A stretch of DNA of 32,579 bases from Streptomyces lycii (GTDB lineage Bacteria; Actinomycetota; Actinomycetes; Streptomycetales; Streptomycetaceae), in the NCBI RefSeq assembly GCF_009735685.1, contig NZ_WHPN01000100.1, positions 1 to 32,579 of the forward strand, written 5' to 3'. The notes under the pieces were generated by a model. That model had not been told where the DNA came from. It did not search any database and saw only the letters and a program-made list of their open reading frames with translations. Shown here piece by piece: positions 1 through 8,464 of this stretch. The position numbers were made by a program, and so were the translations under genes. Within the stretch, counting starts at the first letter, position 1; every line of letters begins with the position of its first letter.

Positions 1-99
1 CCCGGCCCGGCGGACCCCGGCGGACCGGGCCGCGCGCGGGCGCCCCGGCCGGGACCCGGTGTACGGGCACGGGGACGCGGTCCGGGCCCGGAGCCGCCG

Positions 100-885
100 G
101 TGCCGATCCTGATGTACCACGCCGTGGGAGCGGCCCCGTCGCCCGCCGCGTACGCCTTGTCGGTCTCGCCCGCCGCGTTCGCGGAGCAACTGGAGCTGCT
201 GGCGGACCGCGGATTCACGCCCGTCACCACCCGGGAACTCGGCGACGCGTGGCGGTCCGGCGGCCCGCTTCCCGCCAGACCCGTCCTGATCACCTTCGAC
301 GACGGCTACGAGGGCGTGCACCGGCACGCCCTGCCGCTGCTGGCGCGGCACGGCTTCACGGCCACCCTGTTCGCCACCACCGGCTGGCTGCGCGGCCCGT
401 ACGGGACACCGGGCGCCCCCGACACCATGCTCGGCTGGGACCAGGTGCGCGCCCTGGCCCGGGCGGGGCTGGAGATCGGGGCGCACAGCCACAGCCATCC
501 GCAGCTGGACCAGCTCGGCGACGCGCGCCTGCGGTCGGAGATCGAGCTGTGCCGGGACCTCCTGCACGGCGAACTCGGCCGCGGCCCGGTGTCGTTCGCG
601 TATCCGTACGGCTATTCCAGCAGACGGGTGCGGCAGGCCGTCCGGGACGCCGGTTTCGCCCAGTCCCTCGCGGTGGGCAACGCTCTGGCCCGCCCGCGGC
701 AGGGCCCGTACGCGCTGCGCCGGATCACGGTCCGGCGCCGGACCACGGCCGCGGAGTTCGAGCGTCTGGTGGAGGGGCGGGCCGGTGTCCGTGATGTCGC
801 CCGGGACCGGGCGCTGACCAAGGGGTACGCCGTGGTGCGCCGCTCGCGGCAGGCCGTGCGAAAGGTGACCGGGACAGGTGTCTGA
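100..885 (+). CDS. Polysaccharide deacetylase (NodB homology, CE4)
   Basis: This is a metal-dependent de-N-acetylase of the NodB/CE4 family, acting on an amino-sugar polymer. The three classical motifs are visible: TFDDG (about residues 65-69) with the catalytic and metal-binding Asp pair, HSHSHP (about 129-134) with the metal-binding His, and FAYPYG (about 167-172). The chosen GTG has a GGAG at 90-93 with a 6-base spacer and puts the conserved strand ILMYHAVG right at the N-terminus. The same frame is open to base 1 but has no other start there, so a longer gene beginning outside the window cannot be excluded. There is no signal peptide from this start. It overlaps the next gene by 8 bases, so the two are probably translated together. 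That context suggests trimming of an exopolysaccharide or its lipid-linked precursor. Substrate unknown. Confidence 0.9.
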   Translation: MPILMYHAVGAAPSPAAYALSVSPAAFAEQLELLADRGFTPVTTRELGDAWRSGGPLPARPVLITFDDGYEGVHRHALPLLARHGFTATLFATTGWLRGPYGTPGAPDTMLGWDQVRALARAGLEIGAHSHSHPQLDQLGDARLRSEIELCRDLLHGELGRGPVSFAYPYGYSSRRVRQAVRDAGFAQSLAVGNALARPRQGPYALRRITVRRRTTAAEFERLVEGRAGVRDVARDRALTKGYAVVRRSRQAVRKVTGTGV

Positions 886-3800
886 CACGCGCACCGCCCC
901 GGCCGGTGAGCGGGCCCGCCCACGGCCGGACGGGCGGGCCCCGGGGCGGGACAGCGGCAGTCCGCTGTTCCGCAACGCCTACGCCCTGATGGTCAACACC
1001 GGGATCTCCGCGGTGCTGGGGCTGGGCTTCTGGCTGGCCGCGGCCCGCTACTACAGCGAGGAGTCCGTCGGCCAGGGCTCGGCGGCCATCGCGGCGATGA
1101 AGCTGCTGGCCGGGCTCGCCGCGCTGACCCTGACGGGGGCGCTGGCCCGGTTCATCCCGGTGGCGGGCCGCGCGACCGGGCGGCTGATCCTGCGGACGTA
1201 CGCGGCCAGTTCGGTGTTCGTGGCGCTCGCCGCGGTGCTGTTCCTGCTGACGCTCGGCCTGTGGGGGGAGTCGTACCGGTTTCTGCACGGGCCCGCGGCC
1301 GGGGCGGGGTTCGTGGCGGCCGTCGTCCTCTGGTCGCTGCTGACCTTGCAGGACGGGGTGCTCACGGGGCTGCGCAGCGCCTTCTGGGTGCCCGTCGGCA
1401 ACACCGCCTTCTCGGTGGTCAAGCTGGTGCTGCTGGTGGCGCTCGCCGCGGCGGTGCCCACGGCCGGGGTGTTCGTCTCCTGGGTGGCGGCGATCGCGGT
1501 GTCCGTGGTGCCGCTGGGGTTCCTGGTGTTCCGGCGGCTGGTGCCCCGGCACAGCGCGGCGGTGCGCCCGGCGCGGCGCGCGGCAGCTCCGGGCCCGGGA
1601 GCCGCCGCCCCCACGGGAGCCTCCGGGGGACCGCCGTCCGGTCTCCCCGGCCTGCCCGGCGACGGCTCCGCACCGTCGGGCGGCGGCCGCGCCCTGCCGG
1701 GCGGCCCCGGGACCACGCGGGACCCCGGGGCCGCCGGCCGCCCGGGAACCAGCGGCGGCGGCCCCGCCCTGCCCGGTCCTGTGGGGACGACCGGCCGCCC
1801 GGGAGTGACCGGCGGTGCGGGAGTCACCGGCGGTGCGGGAGTCACCGGCGGCAGCCCCGGGCTTCCCGCGGCCGAGGCGGCTCCGCCGGACGCCGGTCCG
1901 CCCGGGGCCCGGGAGATCGGCCGGTTCCTCGCCGGCGACTACACCGGCTCGCTGTTCGCCCTCGCCGTCGTCCATCTGGTCCCCGTGCTCGTCGCCGCGC
2001 AGGTCGGCTCGGCCGACAACGCCTACTTCTACGTCACGGCGACCATCGGCAGCACGGTCAACCTCCTCGCCGTCAACATGGGCGCGTCGCTCACCGTCGA
2101 GGGCGCGCACGACCCGGCCCGGCTGGCGGAGAACTGCCGGGCCGCGCTGGTCCGGATGGCGCGGATCGTCCTGCCGGTCGCCCTGTTCCTCTTTCTGTTC
2201 GCTCCCCGGATCCTGGCGGTCTTCGGCGCGGGTTACGCGGAGGCGGCGACACCGCTGCTGCGCTGGCTCGCGGTGGGTTCCGTGCTGCGGGTGGTGGTCG
2301 AGGTGTATTTCGCGGTGCTGCGCGCCCAGTCCCGCACCTCCGGGCTCGCGGTGCTCCAGGGTGCGCTGTGCGTGCTCGTGCTCGGTCTGACCCTGGTGCT
2401 GCTGCCCCGGATGGGGCTGACGGGCGCGGGGGTCGCCGAGGCGGCCAGCATGACGGTGGTCGCCGCCGTCGCCGGACACCGGCTGTTCCGGGTGCTCCGG
2501 GCCCCGGCGGCGGCCGGACCGGTACGGGGCCCGGGGCCGGTCCGGGTTCCCCGGCGACGGGCCGCCCGGCGGCTGCGGCTCCCTCTACAGGCGCACCGGA
2601 CGGCGCACCGGCTGCGGCTCCCTCTGCCGGCGCGCCGTCCGGTGCGCCTGCCGGTGCGCCGTGAAGCGGCCGCCGCGGCGACGGGGTGGCTGCTGCTGGC
2701 CGCCGGGCTCGCGCTGTACTGGCTGCCGTTGCGCGGCATCGGGGACGCCGAGCTGGACGAGATGGGCGGGCTCGGCCTGGTCAGCGTACTGCCGGGCGCG
2801 ACGCTGCTCGGGGCGGCCCTGCTCGCCGCCGCCTTCACGGCCGGTCTGGCGCCCGCCGTACCGCGCCGCGCGCTGCTCGCCGCCACCCTGCTGCTGACGG
2901 TCGCGTCGCTGCACGCGCTGCCCGCCGTCCTGGAGGCCGAGCCCCGGTTCGCGACGGCCTGGCAGCATCTGGGGTTCCTCGACCACCTGGAACGGACCGG
3001 AACGGCCGCGCCCGACCTGGACGCCCGCTGGAGCTGGCCGGCGTTCTTCGCGGTCGTGGCGTTCGCCGCCGAGGCGTGCGGGCTGTCGGATCCGGCCGCG
3101 ATGCTGCGCTGGTGGCCGACGGCCCTGCAACTGCTGTACCTCGCGCCGATGGCCCTGCTGCTGCGTTCGGTACGGGCCCATCCGCGCGCCCGGTGGACCG
3201 CGCTGTGGCTGTTCGCCCTGTGCGGCTGGGTCGGCCAGGACTACTTCTCCCCGCAGGGCTTCACCTATCTGCTGTATCTGGTGTTCGTCGCGGTGCTGCT
3301 GGTCTGGTTCCGCGAGGCGCGCGTCGTGCCGGGGAGGCTCCGGCCCGGTGAGGCAGAACCGCCCGCCGTGGGGCGCGCCGGCCGGGTCGTGCTGCTGCTG
3401 GTGCTGGTCGGGCTGTACGCGGCGACGGTCCCGGCGCACCAGTTGACGCCGTTCGTGATGCTGGGAGTGCTCGCGGCGCTGGTGGCAGCGGGCCGGTCGT
3501 CGCTGCGCGGGCTGCCGCTGCTGTGCGCGGTGATGGTGGCCGTATGGGTGGGATACCTCGCCGAACCGTACTGGTCGGGGCACTTCGACGAGCTTTTCGG
3601 CGGGATCGGGGGGCTCGGCGACAACGTGTCCTCGTCCGTGGCCGGGCGCATCGAGGGCGGCAGCAGCGCACACCGGTGGGTGCTCTACACCCGGGTGGCG
3701 CTCGCGGGCGGTGTCGTCGCACTGGCGTGCGCGGGCTGGTGGCGGCGCCGGCTGACGGGGTACGGCGAGCGGTCGCTGCCCGTGCTGGCCTTCGTCCCGT

Positions 3801-4651
3801 TCCTCGCCCTGGGCCTCCAGTCGTACGGCGGCGAAATGGCACTGCGTGTCTTCCTGTTCGCGGTGCCGGGGCTCTGTGTGCTGGCCGCGCTGGCGCTGTT
3901 CCCGCGGGCCGCGGCGGCCCGCGCCCGCCGGACGGTGCCTGCCGTGCTGCTCACCGGACTGGTGCTGATGGGCGGTTTCCTGGTCGCCCGCTGGGGCAAC
4001 GAGCCGTTCGAGCGGGTGCACACCGGCGAGGTGGCCGCCATGGAGTACGTCTACGCCCACGACGAGCCGACCGTGCGGCTGCTGTGGCTGAGCGACGACC
4101 CGGTGGAGAACGTCACGCCCGCCCTGCCGTGGGGCGCGCGGGACATGGCACGGGTGTCCTATCTCCCGACCGCCGCCCCGCGCGATCCGGCGTCGGCGGG
4201 TCCGCTGGTGTCGGCCCTGGAGGAGGCCGGACCGCGGAGCTATCTCGTCGTCAACCGGAGCCAGTCCCGCTATCTGGAGCTCGACTCGGGCTATCCGCCC
4301 CGCTGGGAACGGCGGTTGCTGCGCGAGCTGGACGGGCGGCCCGAGCTGCGCCGGGTGCTGTCCAACGAGCACGCGGCCCTGTACGAGTTGCGCGAGCAGC
4401 CGCCCGGCCCGGTCGCCCGCCCCGATCCCGGCCCGCCGGGACCGCGGATCACCTGGACCCCCTGGTCGGTGTTCGGGGCGCTGACCGCGGGGCTGCTGAT
4501 GCTGCTGCTCGCGGCGCGCGAGGTGCTGCGGGTCGCGGCCATGCCGGGGGTGCGGGCCCAGCTGTGGCTGCGCTGCTCGCTGTGGTTCGCCATGCCACTG
4601 GCGGCCGCCACACTGGCGGCGCTGCTGCACCGCTTCTGGACGATGTCGTGA
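878..4651 (+). CDS. Flippase-like (MOP superfamily) protein fused to a multi-spanning membrane enzyme domain
   Basis: The 1257-residue product has two membrane halves. The N-terminal half (about 25-560) resembles Wzx-type polysaccharide flippases, opening with FRNAYALMVNTGISAVLGLG and followed by many hydrophobic helices. A Pro/Gly/Ala-rich insert of about 110 residues (about 230-340), including three GVTGG(A/S) repeats, interrupts it. An Arg-rich linker (about 550-595) leads to a second half with about ten more membrane segments and a GWVGQDYFSPQG motif, resembling integral-membrane glycosyltransferase-like proteins of surface polysaccharide loci. GTG 878 is preceded by AAAGGTGA at 861-868. 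A likely role is export and assembly of the polymer modified by the upstream deacetylase. The fusion is odd: another frame across the linker reads as a Gly-Ala-Pro tail ending at a stop at 2662-2664, so two overlapping genes joined by a frameshift is an alternative. Function is inferred from family resemblance. Confidence 0.8.
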   Translation: MSDTRTAPAGERARPRPDGRAPGRDSGSPLFRNAYALMVNTGISAVLGLGFWLAAARYYSEESVGQGSAAIAAMKLLAGLAALTLTGALARFIPVAGRATGRLILRTYAASSVFVALAAVLFLLTLGLWGESYRFLHGPAAGAGFVAAVVLWSLLTLQDGVLTGLRSAFWVPVGNTAFSVVKLVLLVALAAAVPTAGVFVSWVAAIAVSVVPLGFLVFRRLVPRHSAAVRPARRAAAPGPGAAAPTGASGGPPSGLPGLPGDGSAPSGGGRALPGGPGTTRDPGAAGRPGTSGGGPALPGPVGTTGRPGVTGGAGVTGGAGVTGGSPGLPAAEAAPPDAGPPGAREIGRFLAGDYTGSLFALAVVHLVPVLVAAQVGSADNAYFYVTATIGSTVNLLAVNMGASLTVEGAHDPARLAENCRAALVRMARIVLPVALFLFLFAPRILAVFGAGYAEAATPLLRWLAVGSVLRVVVEVYFAVLRAQSRTSGLAVLQGALCVLVLGLTLVLLPRMGLTGAGVAEAASMTVVAAVAGHRLFRVLRAPAAAGPVRGPGPVRVPRRRAARRLRLPLQAHRTAHRLRLPLPARRPVRLPVRREAAAAATGWLLLAAGLALYWLPLRGIGDAELDEMGGLGLVSVLPGATLLGAALLAAAFTAGLAPAVPRRALLAATLLLTVASLHALPAVLEAEPRFATAWQHLGFLDHLERTGTAAPDLDARWSWPAFFAVVAFAAEACGLSDPAAMLRWWPTALQLLYLAPMALLLRSVRAHPRARWTALWLFALCGWVGQDYFSPQGFTYLLYLVFVAVLLVWFREARVVPGRLRPGEAEPPAVGRAGRVVLLLVLVGLYAATVPAHQLTPFVMLGVLAALVAAGRSSLRGLPLLCAVMVAVWVGYLAEPYWSGHFDELFGGIGGLGDNVSSSVAGRIEGGSSAHRWVLYTRVALAGGVVALACAGWWRRRLTGYGERSLPVLAFVPFLALGLQSYGGEMALRVFLFAVPGLCVLAALALFPRAAAARARRTVPAVLLTGLVLMGGFLVARWGNEPFERVHTGEVAAMEYVYAHDEPTVRLLWLSDDPVENVTPALPWGARDMARVSYLPTAAPRDPASAGPLVSALEEAGPRSYLVVNRSQSRYLELDSGYPPRWERRLLRELDGRPELRRVLSNEHAALYELREQPPGPVARPDPGPPGPRITWTPWSVFGALTAGLLMLLLAAREVLRVAAMPGVRAQLWLRCSLWFAMPLAAATLAALLHRFWTMS
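1801..1854 (+). repeat. 18-bp tandem repeat, three copies, in coding sequence
   Basis: Three near-identical 18-base units each begin GGGAGT(G/C)ACCGGCGGTG and encode GVTGGA, GVTGGA and GVTGGS within the low-complexity insert of the flippase-like protein. The unit length is a multiple of three, so copy number changes would keep the frame. Confidence 0.85.
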
Positions 4652-4869
4652 AACGGGGACGGCGGGCGGCGCGGTCCGGCGTCCGCCCCGGGGTCGCCGT
4701 CCGACGTTGTCCGCCCGCTGCCGACCGCCGACCGCCAACTGCGGTGCCGTGCCGTGCCGGGCGGTGTCGTACCGTGCGGTGCCGGGCGGTGCCGTGCCGT
4801 GCCGTGCCGTGCCGTGCCGTGCCGTGCACGTCAGCGTGTGCGGGTCGGCCCCGTCAGCGTGTCGGCCCG
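4652..4869. other. Convergent intergenic region, repeat-dominated
   Basis: This 218-base gap lies between the 3' ends of two convergent genes. It holds a degenerate GTGCC tandem array and repeated GTCAGCGTGT decamers, listed separately. I see no credible gene, and no clean hairpin-plus-T-tract terminator. Confidence 0.7.
4741..4827. repeat. Pentanucleotide (GTGCC)n tandem array
   Basis: The stretch is built from GTGCC pentamers. It is imperfect from 4741 to 4788 (variants such as GGGCG and GTACC) and perfect from 4789 to 4827, which is 39 bases or nearly eight units. It lies between convergent genes, so length changes would be tolerated. Slipped-strand expansion is the likely origin. Confidence 0.9.
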
Positions 4870-4878
4870 TCAGCGTGT
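4830..4878. repeat. Three direct copies of GTCAGCGTGT
   Basis: Exact decamers occur at 4830-4839, 4853-4862 and 4869-4878. The last overlaps the stop codon and final residues of the minus-strand hydrolase gene. They probably arose by local duplication of that gene's 3' end next to the GTGCC array. Confidence 0.75.
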
Positions 4879-6303
4879 CAGCCAGCGGACGCCGTACGGG
4901 CCGAACTCGACCGGCTCTCCGTCGACCTCGGCCTTCACCGCCCGCCCGAGGGTGTTCACGGCGAGCACCACCCGGTCGTCGGCGAGCACCTTCAGATGCC
5001 GCGCTCCGTCCCCCCCGGTCTTCGCCTCCGTGAAACGCGTACCGGGCGGGAACTCCCGGCCGAACCGGCTCAGCAGGCTCATCATCGGCAGCGCGCCGCC
5101 CCCGTCGGCGTCGGCCGTGCCGCGCCAGAGACAGCCGGGGCAGTCCGCGCCGCGCCGCTGCGGGTTCCAGTAGAGGCCGGTGGCGGCGCCGCCGCGGGCC
5201 ATGGCCATCATCCCGGCGGCGTGCACGGCGACCCGGTGGCGCTCGCTCCAGCCGTCCCGGGCGTCGTCGGCGTCTCCCGGCTCCACGTACCACTCGGCCC
5301 ACCACAGCGGCAGCCCCGTCCGCTCCCGCACCCAGCGGCCGACGGCGCCGAACTTCTCCGTGGCGGTGAACTCGTCCGGCACCAGCTCGTCCTCGTGCGT
5401 GTAGCTCGGCCCGTCCACGACGACGAAGTCCGCGCCGACCTTGTGCTCGTCCCAGTACCCGAGGGCGTCCAGGGCGCGGCGGTCGACGCTGCCCCAGGGG
5501 CCGCGCACCGGCGAGGCGTGGGTGTCGTCGCCGGGCGGCCGGCTGTCCATGACCACGTACGGGCCGCCGACCAGGTTGTTCTCGTCGACCCTCTTCAGTT
5601 CGGCGTACACCTTGTTGTAGAGCCGGGTGTAGCTCTCGGCGTCCCAGCGGTTCCGGTCGTCGTCGAAGAAGCCCTTGAGCTCGTTCCAGACGATGAAGTG
5701 CCGCACGTCCGGATAGCGTTCGGCGACGACCCCGGCGAGCTTCGCGAAGTCGTCGTAGTGCTCGGGGTCGGGCGCCGTCTCCAGCCGCTCCCGCGACCAG
5801 TCGGTCTCCCCGTCCGCGCCGCCCTTCATCCAGTCCGGCGCGCAGCAGAGCGTGATCACCGGGGTGCCGCCGGTCCGCCGGACCAGCTCGACGCGGCTGT
5901 CCAGCGAGGCGAAGTCGTAACGGCCGGGCGACGGCTCGGGGTTGAGCGCGCCCCAGCCCATGATGTGCTGGTTCTGCGGCAGCCGCCGCTGCGACAGCAG
6001 CTTCTCCGCGCGCTCGCGGGCACCGCGTTCGCCCTGGTCGGCGCTGTACCGGGTGTGGGTGAGGCCCCAGCCGAGCGCCGGTCCGGCGCTGTCCGCGGCC
6101 GGCCGGGAGCTGCCGTGCGGGCCGGAACCCGCCCCGCCCCGGCCGTCCGCCACGCCCTCCCCGCCGCCCGGCGGCCATGCGACGACCAGCAGCAGGGACG
6201 CCGCCGCGGCCGCCGCGCCGATGAACCGGAGGGTGCTCCGGGTGGTCTTCCGCCGTCGCGCCCGCGCCACCGCGACACCGCCTGTTCCGTTGTGAGGTGT
6301 CAT
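4870..6303 (-). CDS. Membrane-anchored or secreted GH39-like glycoside hydrolase
   Basis: The 477-residue protein has an Arg/Lys-rich N-terminus and a hydrophobic segment (about residues 26-43) that acts as an anchor or signal peptide. A (beta/alpha)8-barrel hydrolase of clan GH-A follows, closest in feel to GH39 xylosidase-like enzymes. The putative acid/base is Glu208 in FIVWNELKGF and the putative nucleophile is Glu337 in PLWWAEWYVE; both positions fit clan GH-A retaining enzymes. The C-terminus (about 440-477) looks like a small beta domain. The ATG at 6301-6303 has a GGCGAGG lying directly against it, which is unusually close, so a later start (GTG, Val12) is possible. It converges on the flippase-like gene and probably trims or remodels the surface polysaccharide. 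Linkage specificity cannot be read from sequence. Confidence 0.82.
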   Translation of the reverse strand: MTPHNGTGGVAVARARRRKTTRSTLRFIGAAAAAASLLLVVAWPPGGGEGVADGRGGAGSGPHGSSRPAADSAGPALGWGLTHTRYSADQGERGARERAEKLLSQRRLPQNQHIMGWGALNPEPSPGRYDFASLDSRVELVRRTGGTPVITLCCAPDWMKGGADGETDWSRERLETAPDPEHYDDFAKLAGVVAERYPDVRHFIVWNELKGFFDDDRNRWDAESYTRLYNKVYAELKRVDENNLVGGPYVVMDSRPPGDDTHASPVRGPWGSVDRRALDALGYWDEHKVGADFVVVDGPSYTHEDELVPDEFTATEKFGAVGRWVRERTGLPLWWAEWYVEPGDADDARDGWSERHRVAVHAAGMMAMARGGAATGLYWNPQRRGADCPGCLWRGTADADGGGALPMMSLLSRFGREFPPGTRFTEAKTGGDGARHLKVLADDRVVLAVNTLGRAVKAEVDGEPVEFGPYGVRWLTR

Positions 6304-6419
6304 CCTCGCCAGGATATCGACCCGTTCGTCCGCTAGAGAGCGCTTCGCGTAAAGACTCCGGAACGCGCCGGGGACAAAACCGGTGTGCTCCGGGGCCCCC
6401 GGTGCCGGATCATGGCGTC

Positions 6420-7580
6420 ATGCGCGACCAGCGACCGTCCGACCCCGGGAGTCTTCCTCTGCCCAGCCCCGGCCCGACCCCCGTCCCCGGCCCCCGACCG
6501 GCCCACGAGACCCTTCCCATCCGGCTGACCATGGACGACAGCGACTCCCCGGCGGATGTCGTCGACGCCCTGTTCCTCGGCCGCTTCACCACCGGCGAGC
6601 AGCCGTACTCCCGCAGCTCCTCCGTCGACAAGGTCAGGCCGGAGGCGACGCTGCTGCCGCCGGGCGCGACGGTCCTGCGCTCCGTACGGGACGCGGGCCG
6701 CGGCGCGGTCCTCGCCGAGGGCGAGGGCTGGACGCTGCTGGTGTCCCGGTGGCGGCACGGCGCGGACGTGACGGTGACGGCCGTCGACGACGAACTGGCC
6801 GAGGAGGTCCTCGCCCAGTCCACCGAGGGGGCCGAGGACGAGCCGGAACCGCAGCCTACGAGCGTGACGATGGGGTTCTGGTACGTCTCGCCGCGCCGCG
6901 GCCCCTACCGCACCACCCGTCAGATCAGCGCGGGCACCTGGGACGAGATCCGGCCCAACTACACGGCGCCGGTCGCGGAGGCCATGGACCGGCTGATGAA
7001 GACCGGGCCCGGGGACATCTCCGGCCGGCTGCTGCTGCTCCACGGCCCGCCGGGGACCGGCAAGACCTCCGCGCTGCGGACGCTCGCCCGGTCCTGGCGC
7101 GACTGGTGCCAGGTCGACTGCGTGCTGGACCCGGAGCGGCTGTTCAACGACATCGGCTATCTGATGGACATCGCCATCGGGGAGGACGAGGGACCGCAGG
7201 GCCGCTGGCGGCTGCTGCTCCTGGAGGACTGCGACGAGCTGATCCGCGGCGAGGCGAAGCACACGGCGGGGCAGGCGCTGTCCCGGCTGCTGAACCTCAC
7301 CGACGGGCTGCTCGGGCAGGGGCGGAACGTTCTCGTGGGCGTCACCACCAACGAGGATCTGGAGCGGCTGCATCCGGCGGTCGTCCGGCCGGGCCGCTGT
7401 CTGGCCCGGATCGAGGTGGGGCCGCTGACCCGGGCGGAGTCGGTGGACTGGCTGGGCAGCGAGGAGGGCGTCGGCCGGGACGGCACGACCCTCGCCGAGC
7501 TGTTCGCCCTCCGTCGCGGCACGACCCCGGACTCGGTGACGGGACGGCCGTCGGGCGGGGACGCCGGTCTGTATCTGTGA
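6420..7580 (+). CDS. DUF5925 domain AAA ATPase
   Basis: The 386-residue cytoplasmic protein has an N-terminal region matching actinomycete DUF5925 proteins (about residues 32-145, with the phrases LPIRL and DSDSPADVVDALFLGRF). An AAA-type ATPase domain follows. Walker A is GPPGTGKTS (209-217), Walker B is LLLLEDCDEL (265-274), and a sensor-1-like TTNE precedes HPAVVRPGRC. The family is common in Streptomyces; its function is not established to my knowledge. ATG 6420 was chosen because homologues begin a few tens of residues before LPIRL. It lacks an obvious ribosome-binding site, and GTG 6402 or GTG 6297 in the same frame are alternatives. It is divergent from the GH39-like gene, and an inverted repeat directly follows its stop codon. 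Confidence 0.88.
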   Translation: MRDQRPSDPGSLPLPSPGPTPVPGPRPAHETLPIRLTMDDSDSPADVVDALFLGRFTTGEQPYSRSSSVDKVRPEATLLPPGATVLRSVRDAGRGAVLAEGEGWTLLVSRWRHGADVTVTAVDDELAEEVLAQSTEGAEDEPEPQPTSVTMGFWYVSPRRGPYRTTRQISAGTWDEIRPNYTAPVAEAMDRLMKTGPGDISGRLLLLHGPPGTGKTSALRTLARSWRDWCQVDCVLDPERLFNDIGYLMDIAIGEDEGPQGRWRLLLLEDCDELIRGEAKHTAGQALSRLLNLTDGLLGQGRNVLVGVTTNEDLERLHPAVVRPGRCLARIEVGPLTRAESVDWLGSEEGVGRDGTTLAELFALRRGTTPDSVTGRPSGGDAGLYL

Positions 7581-7620
7581 CGGCGCCGGCCCGGGCCCCG
7601 GCGTTCCGGTTCCGGCGCCG
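7581..7620 (+). terminator. Candidate terminator hairpin after the DUF5925 gene
   Basis: A perfect 9-base inverted repeat, CGGCGCCGG (7581-7589) and CCGGCGCCG (7612-7620), encloses a 22-base loop and begins at the base after the stop codon. There is no T-tract, as is usual in high-GC actinomycetes. Function is inferred from position. Confidence 0.5.
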
Positions 7621-7778
7621 CTCCCCCGGTCCGGGCACGGACACCTCCGGTCGGAGCAGTGCCGGGTGCGGTGGGGCGCGGGTCGGCGGAGGCTGCGCAT
7701 GACGCGACCGGTGAAGCCGGTCCGGGCCTCCCGCCCGGGCCGGTGGTCCCGTCACTCCCCTCCCGAAACGGATCCCCC

Positions 7779-8405
7779 ATGCAGCAAAGACGCATGCTCC
7801 CCGGGCTGGCCCTCGTCCTGGCCGCGGTCACCCTGCCGGCCGCCCCCGCCGCCGGCCACGACCATCCGCACCACGGCGGGCACGGCACCGACCGGGCCGC
7901 ACACGAGCCGGCGGCCCGTCCCCACGGCACCCCCCGGAACGATCCCGCGCACGGCGACCGGGAACGCGACCTGGCCACCGCGCGCGCCGCCACGAAGAAG
8001 TTCCGCTCGGAGAAGGCGGCGATCGCCGCCGGTTACCACCGCACCGAGATCTGCGCCTCGTCGCCCATGGGCGGCATGGGCTACCACTACGTCAACCCGG
8101 CCCACATCGGCTCCACCGACCCGGCGAAGCCCGCCGCGGTCCTCTACGAGCCCGGGCCGGACGGCACCCGCCGGCTCGTCGCGATCGAGTACCTCGTCAA
8201 CGACAAGGACGCCGACCTCGAGACCGACCAGGACCGTCCGCGGATGTTCGGCCAGGACTTCCAGGGCCCGATGCCCGGGCACGAGCCGAACATGCCCGTC
8301 CACTACGACCTGCACGTCTGGCTCTACAAGAAGAACCCGAAGGGTCTCTTCGCGGAGTGGAACCCGCGCGTGCACTGCCCCGAGGGCTCGGGCACCCCGC
8401 ACTGA
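7779..8405 (+). CDS. Secreted His-rich protein of unknown function
   Basis: The 208-residue product starts MQQRRMLPGLALVLAAVTLP and has a signal peptide ending near PAAPAAG-H, followed by a His-rich stretch (GHDHPHHGGHGTD). The conserved-looking core contains EKAAIAAGY, SSPMGGMGYHYVNPAHIG, AAVLYEPGPDG, RLVAIEYLVNDKD, YDLHVWLYKKNPKGLFAEWNP and two Cys (EICASS and RVHCPEG) that could form a disulfide outside the cell. Similar secreted proteins with ALxYEP and ELHVW-NPxGxFxxWNP motifs occur widely in bacteria, to my recollection without an assigned function. The His and Met content suggests metal binding, which is inference. A weak GAAACGGA precedes ATG 7779; ATG 7794 is an alternative start. 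Confidence 0.85.
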   Translation: MQQRRMLPGLALVLAAVTLPAAPAAGHDHPHHGGHGTDRAAHEPAARPHGTPRNDPAHGDRERDLATARAATKKFRSEKAAIAAGYHRTEICASSPMGGMGYHYVNPAHIGSTDPAKPAAVLYEPGPDGTRRLVAIEYLVNDKDADLETDQDRPRMFGQDFQGPMPGHEPNMPVHYDLHVWLYKKNPKGLFAEWNPRVHCPEGSGTPH

Positions 8406-8411
8406 CGCCCC

Positions 8412-8429
8412 GGCGCGCTCCCGCGCGCC
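8412..8429. terminator. Candidate bidirectional terminator hairpin
   Basis: A perfect 7-base stem, GGCGCGC (8412-8418) and GCGCGCC (8423-8429), closes on a TCCC loop. It lies between the convergent ends of the secreted protein gene and the GntR gene. Confidence 0.55.
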
Positions 8430-8464
8430 CTCCGCCCCGCTTCCGCGCGCCGCCCGCGCCCGGC

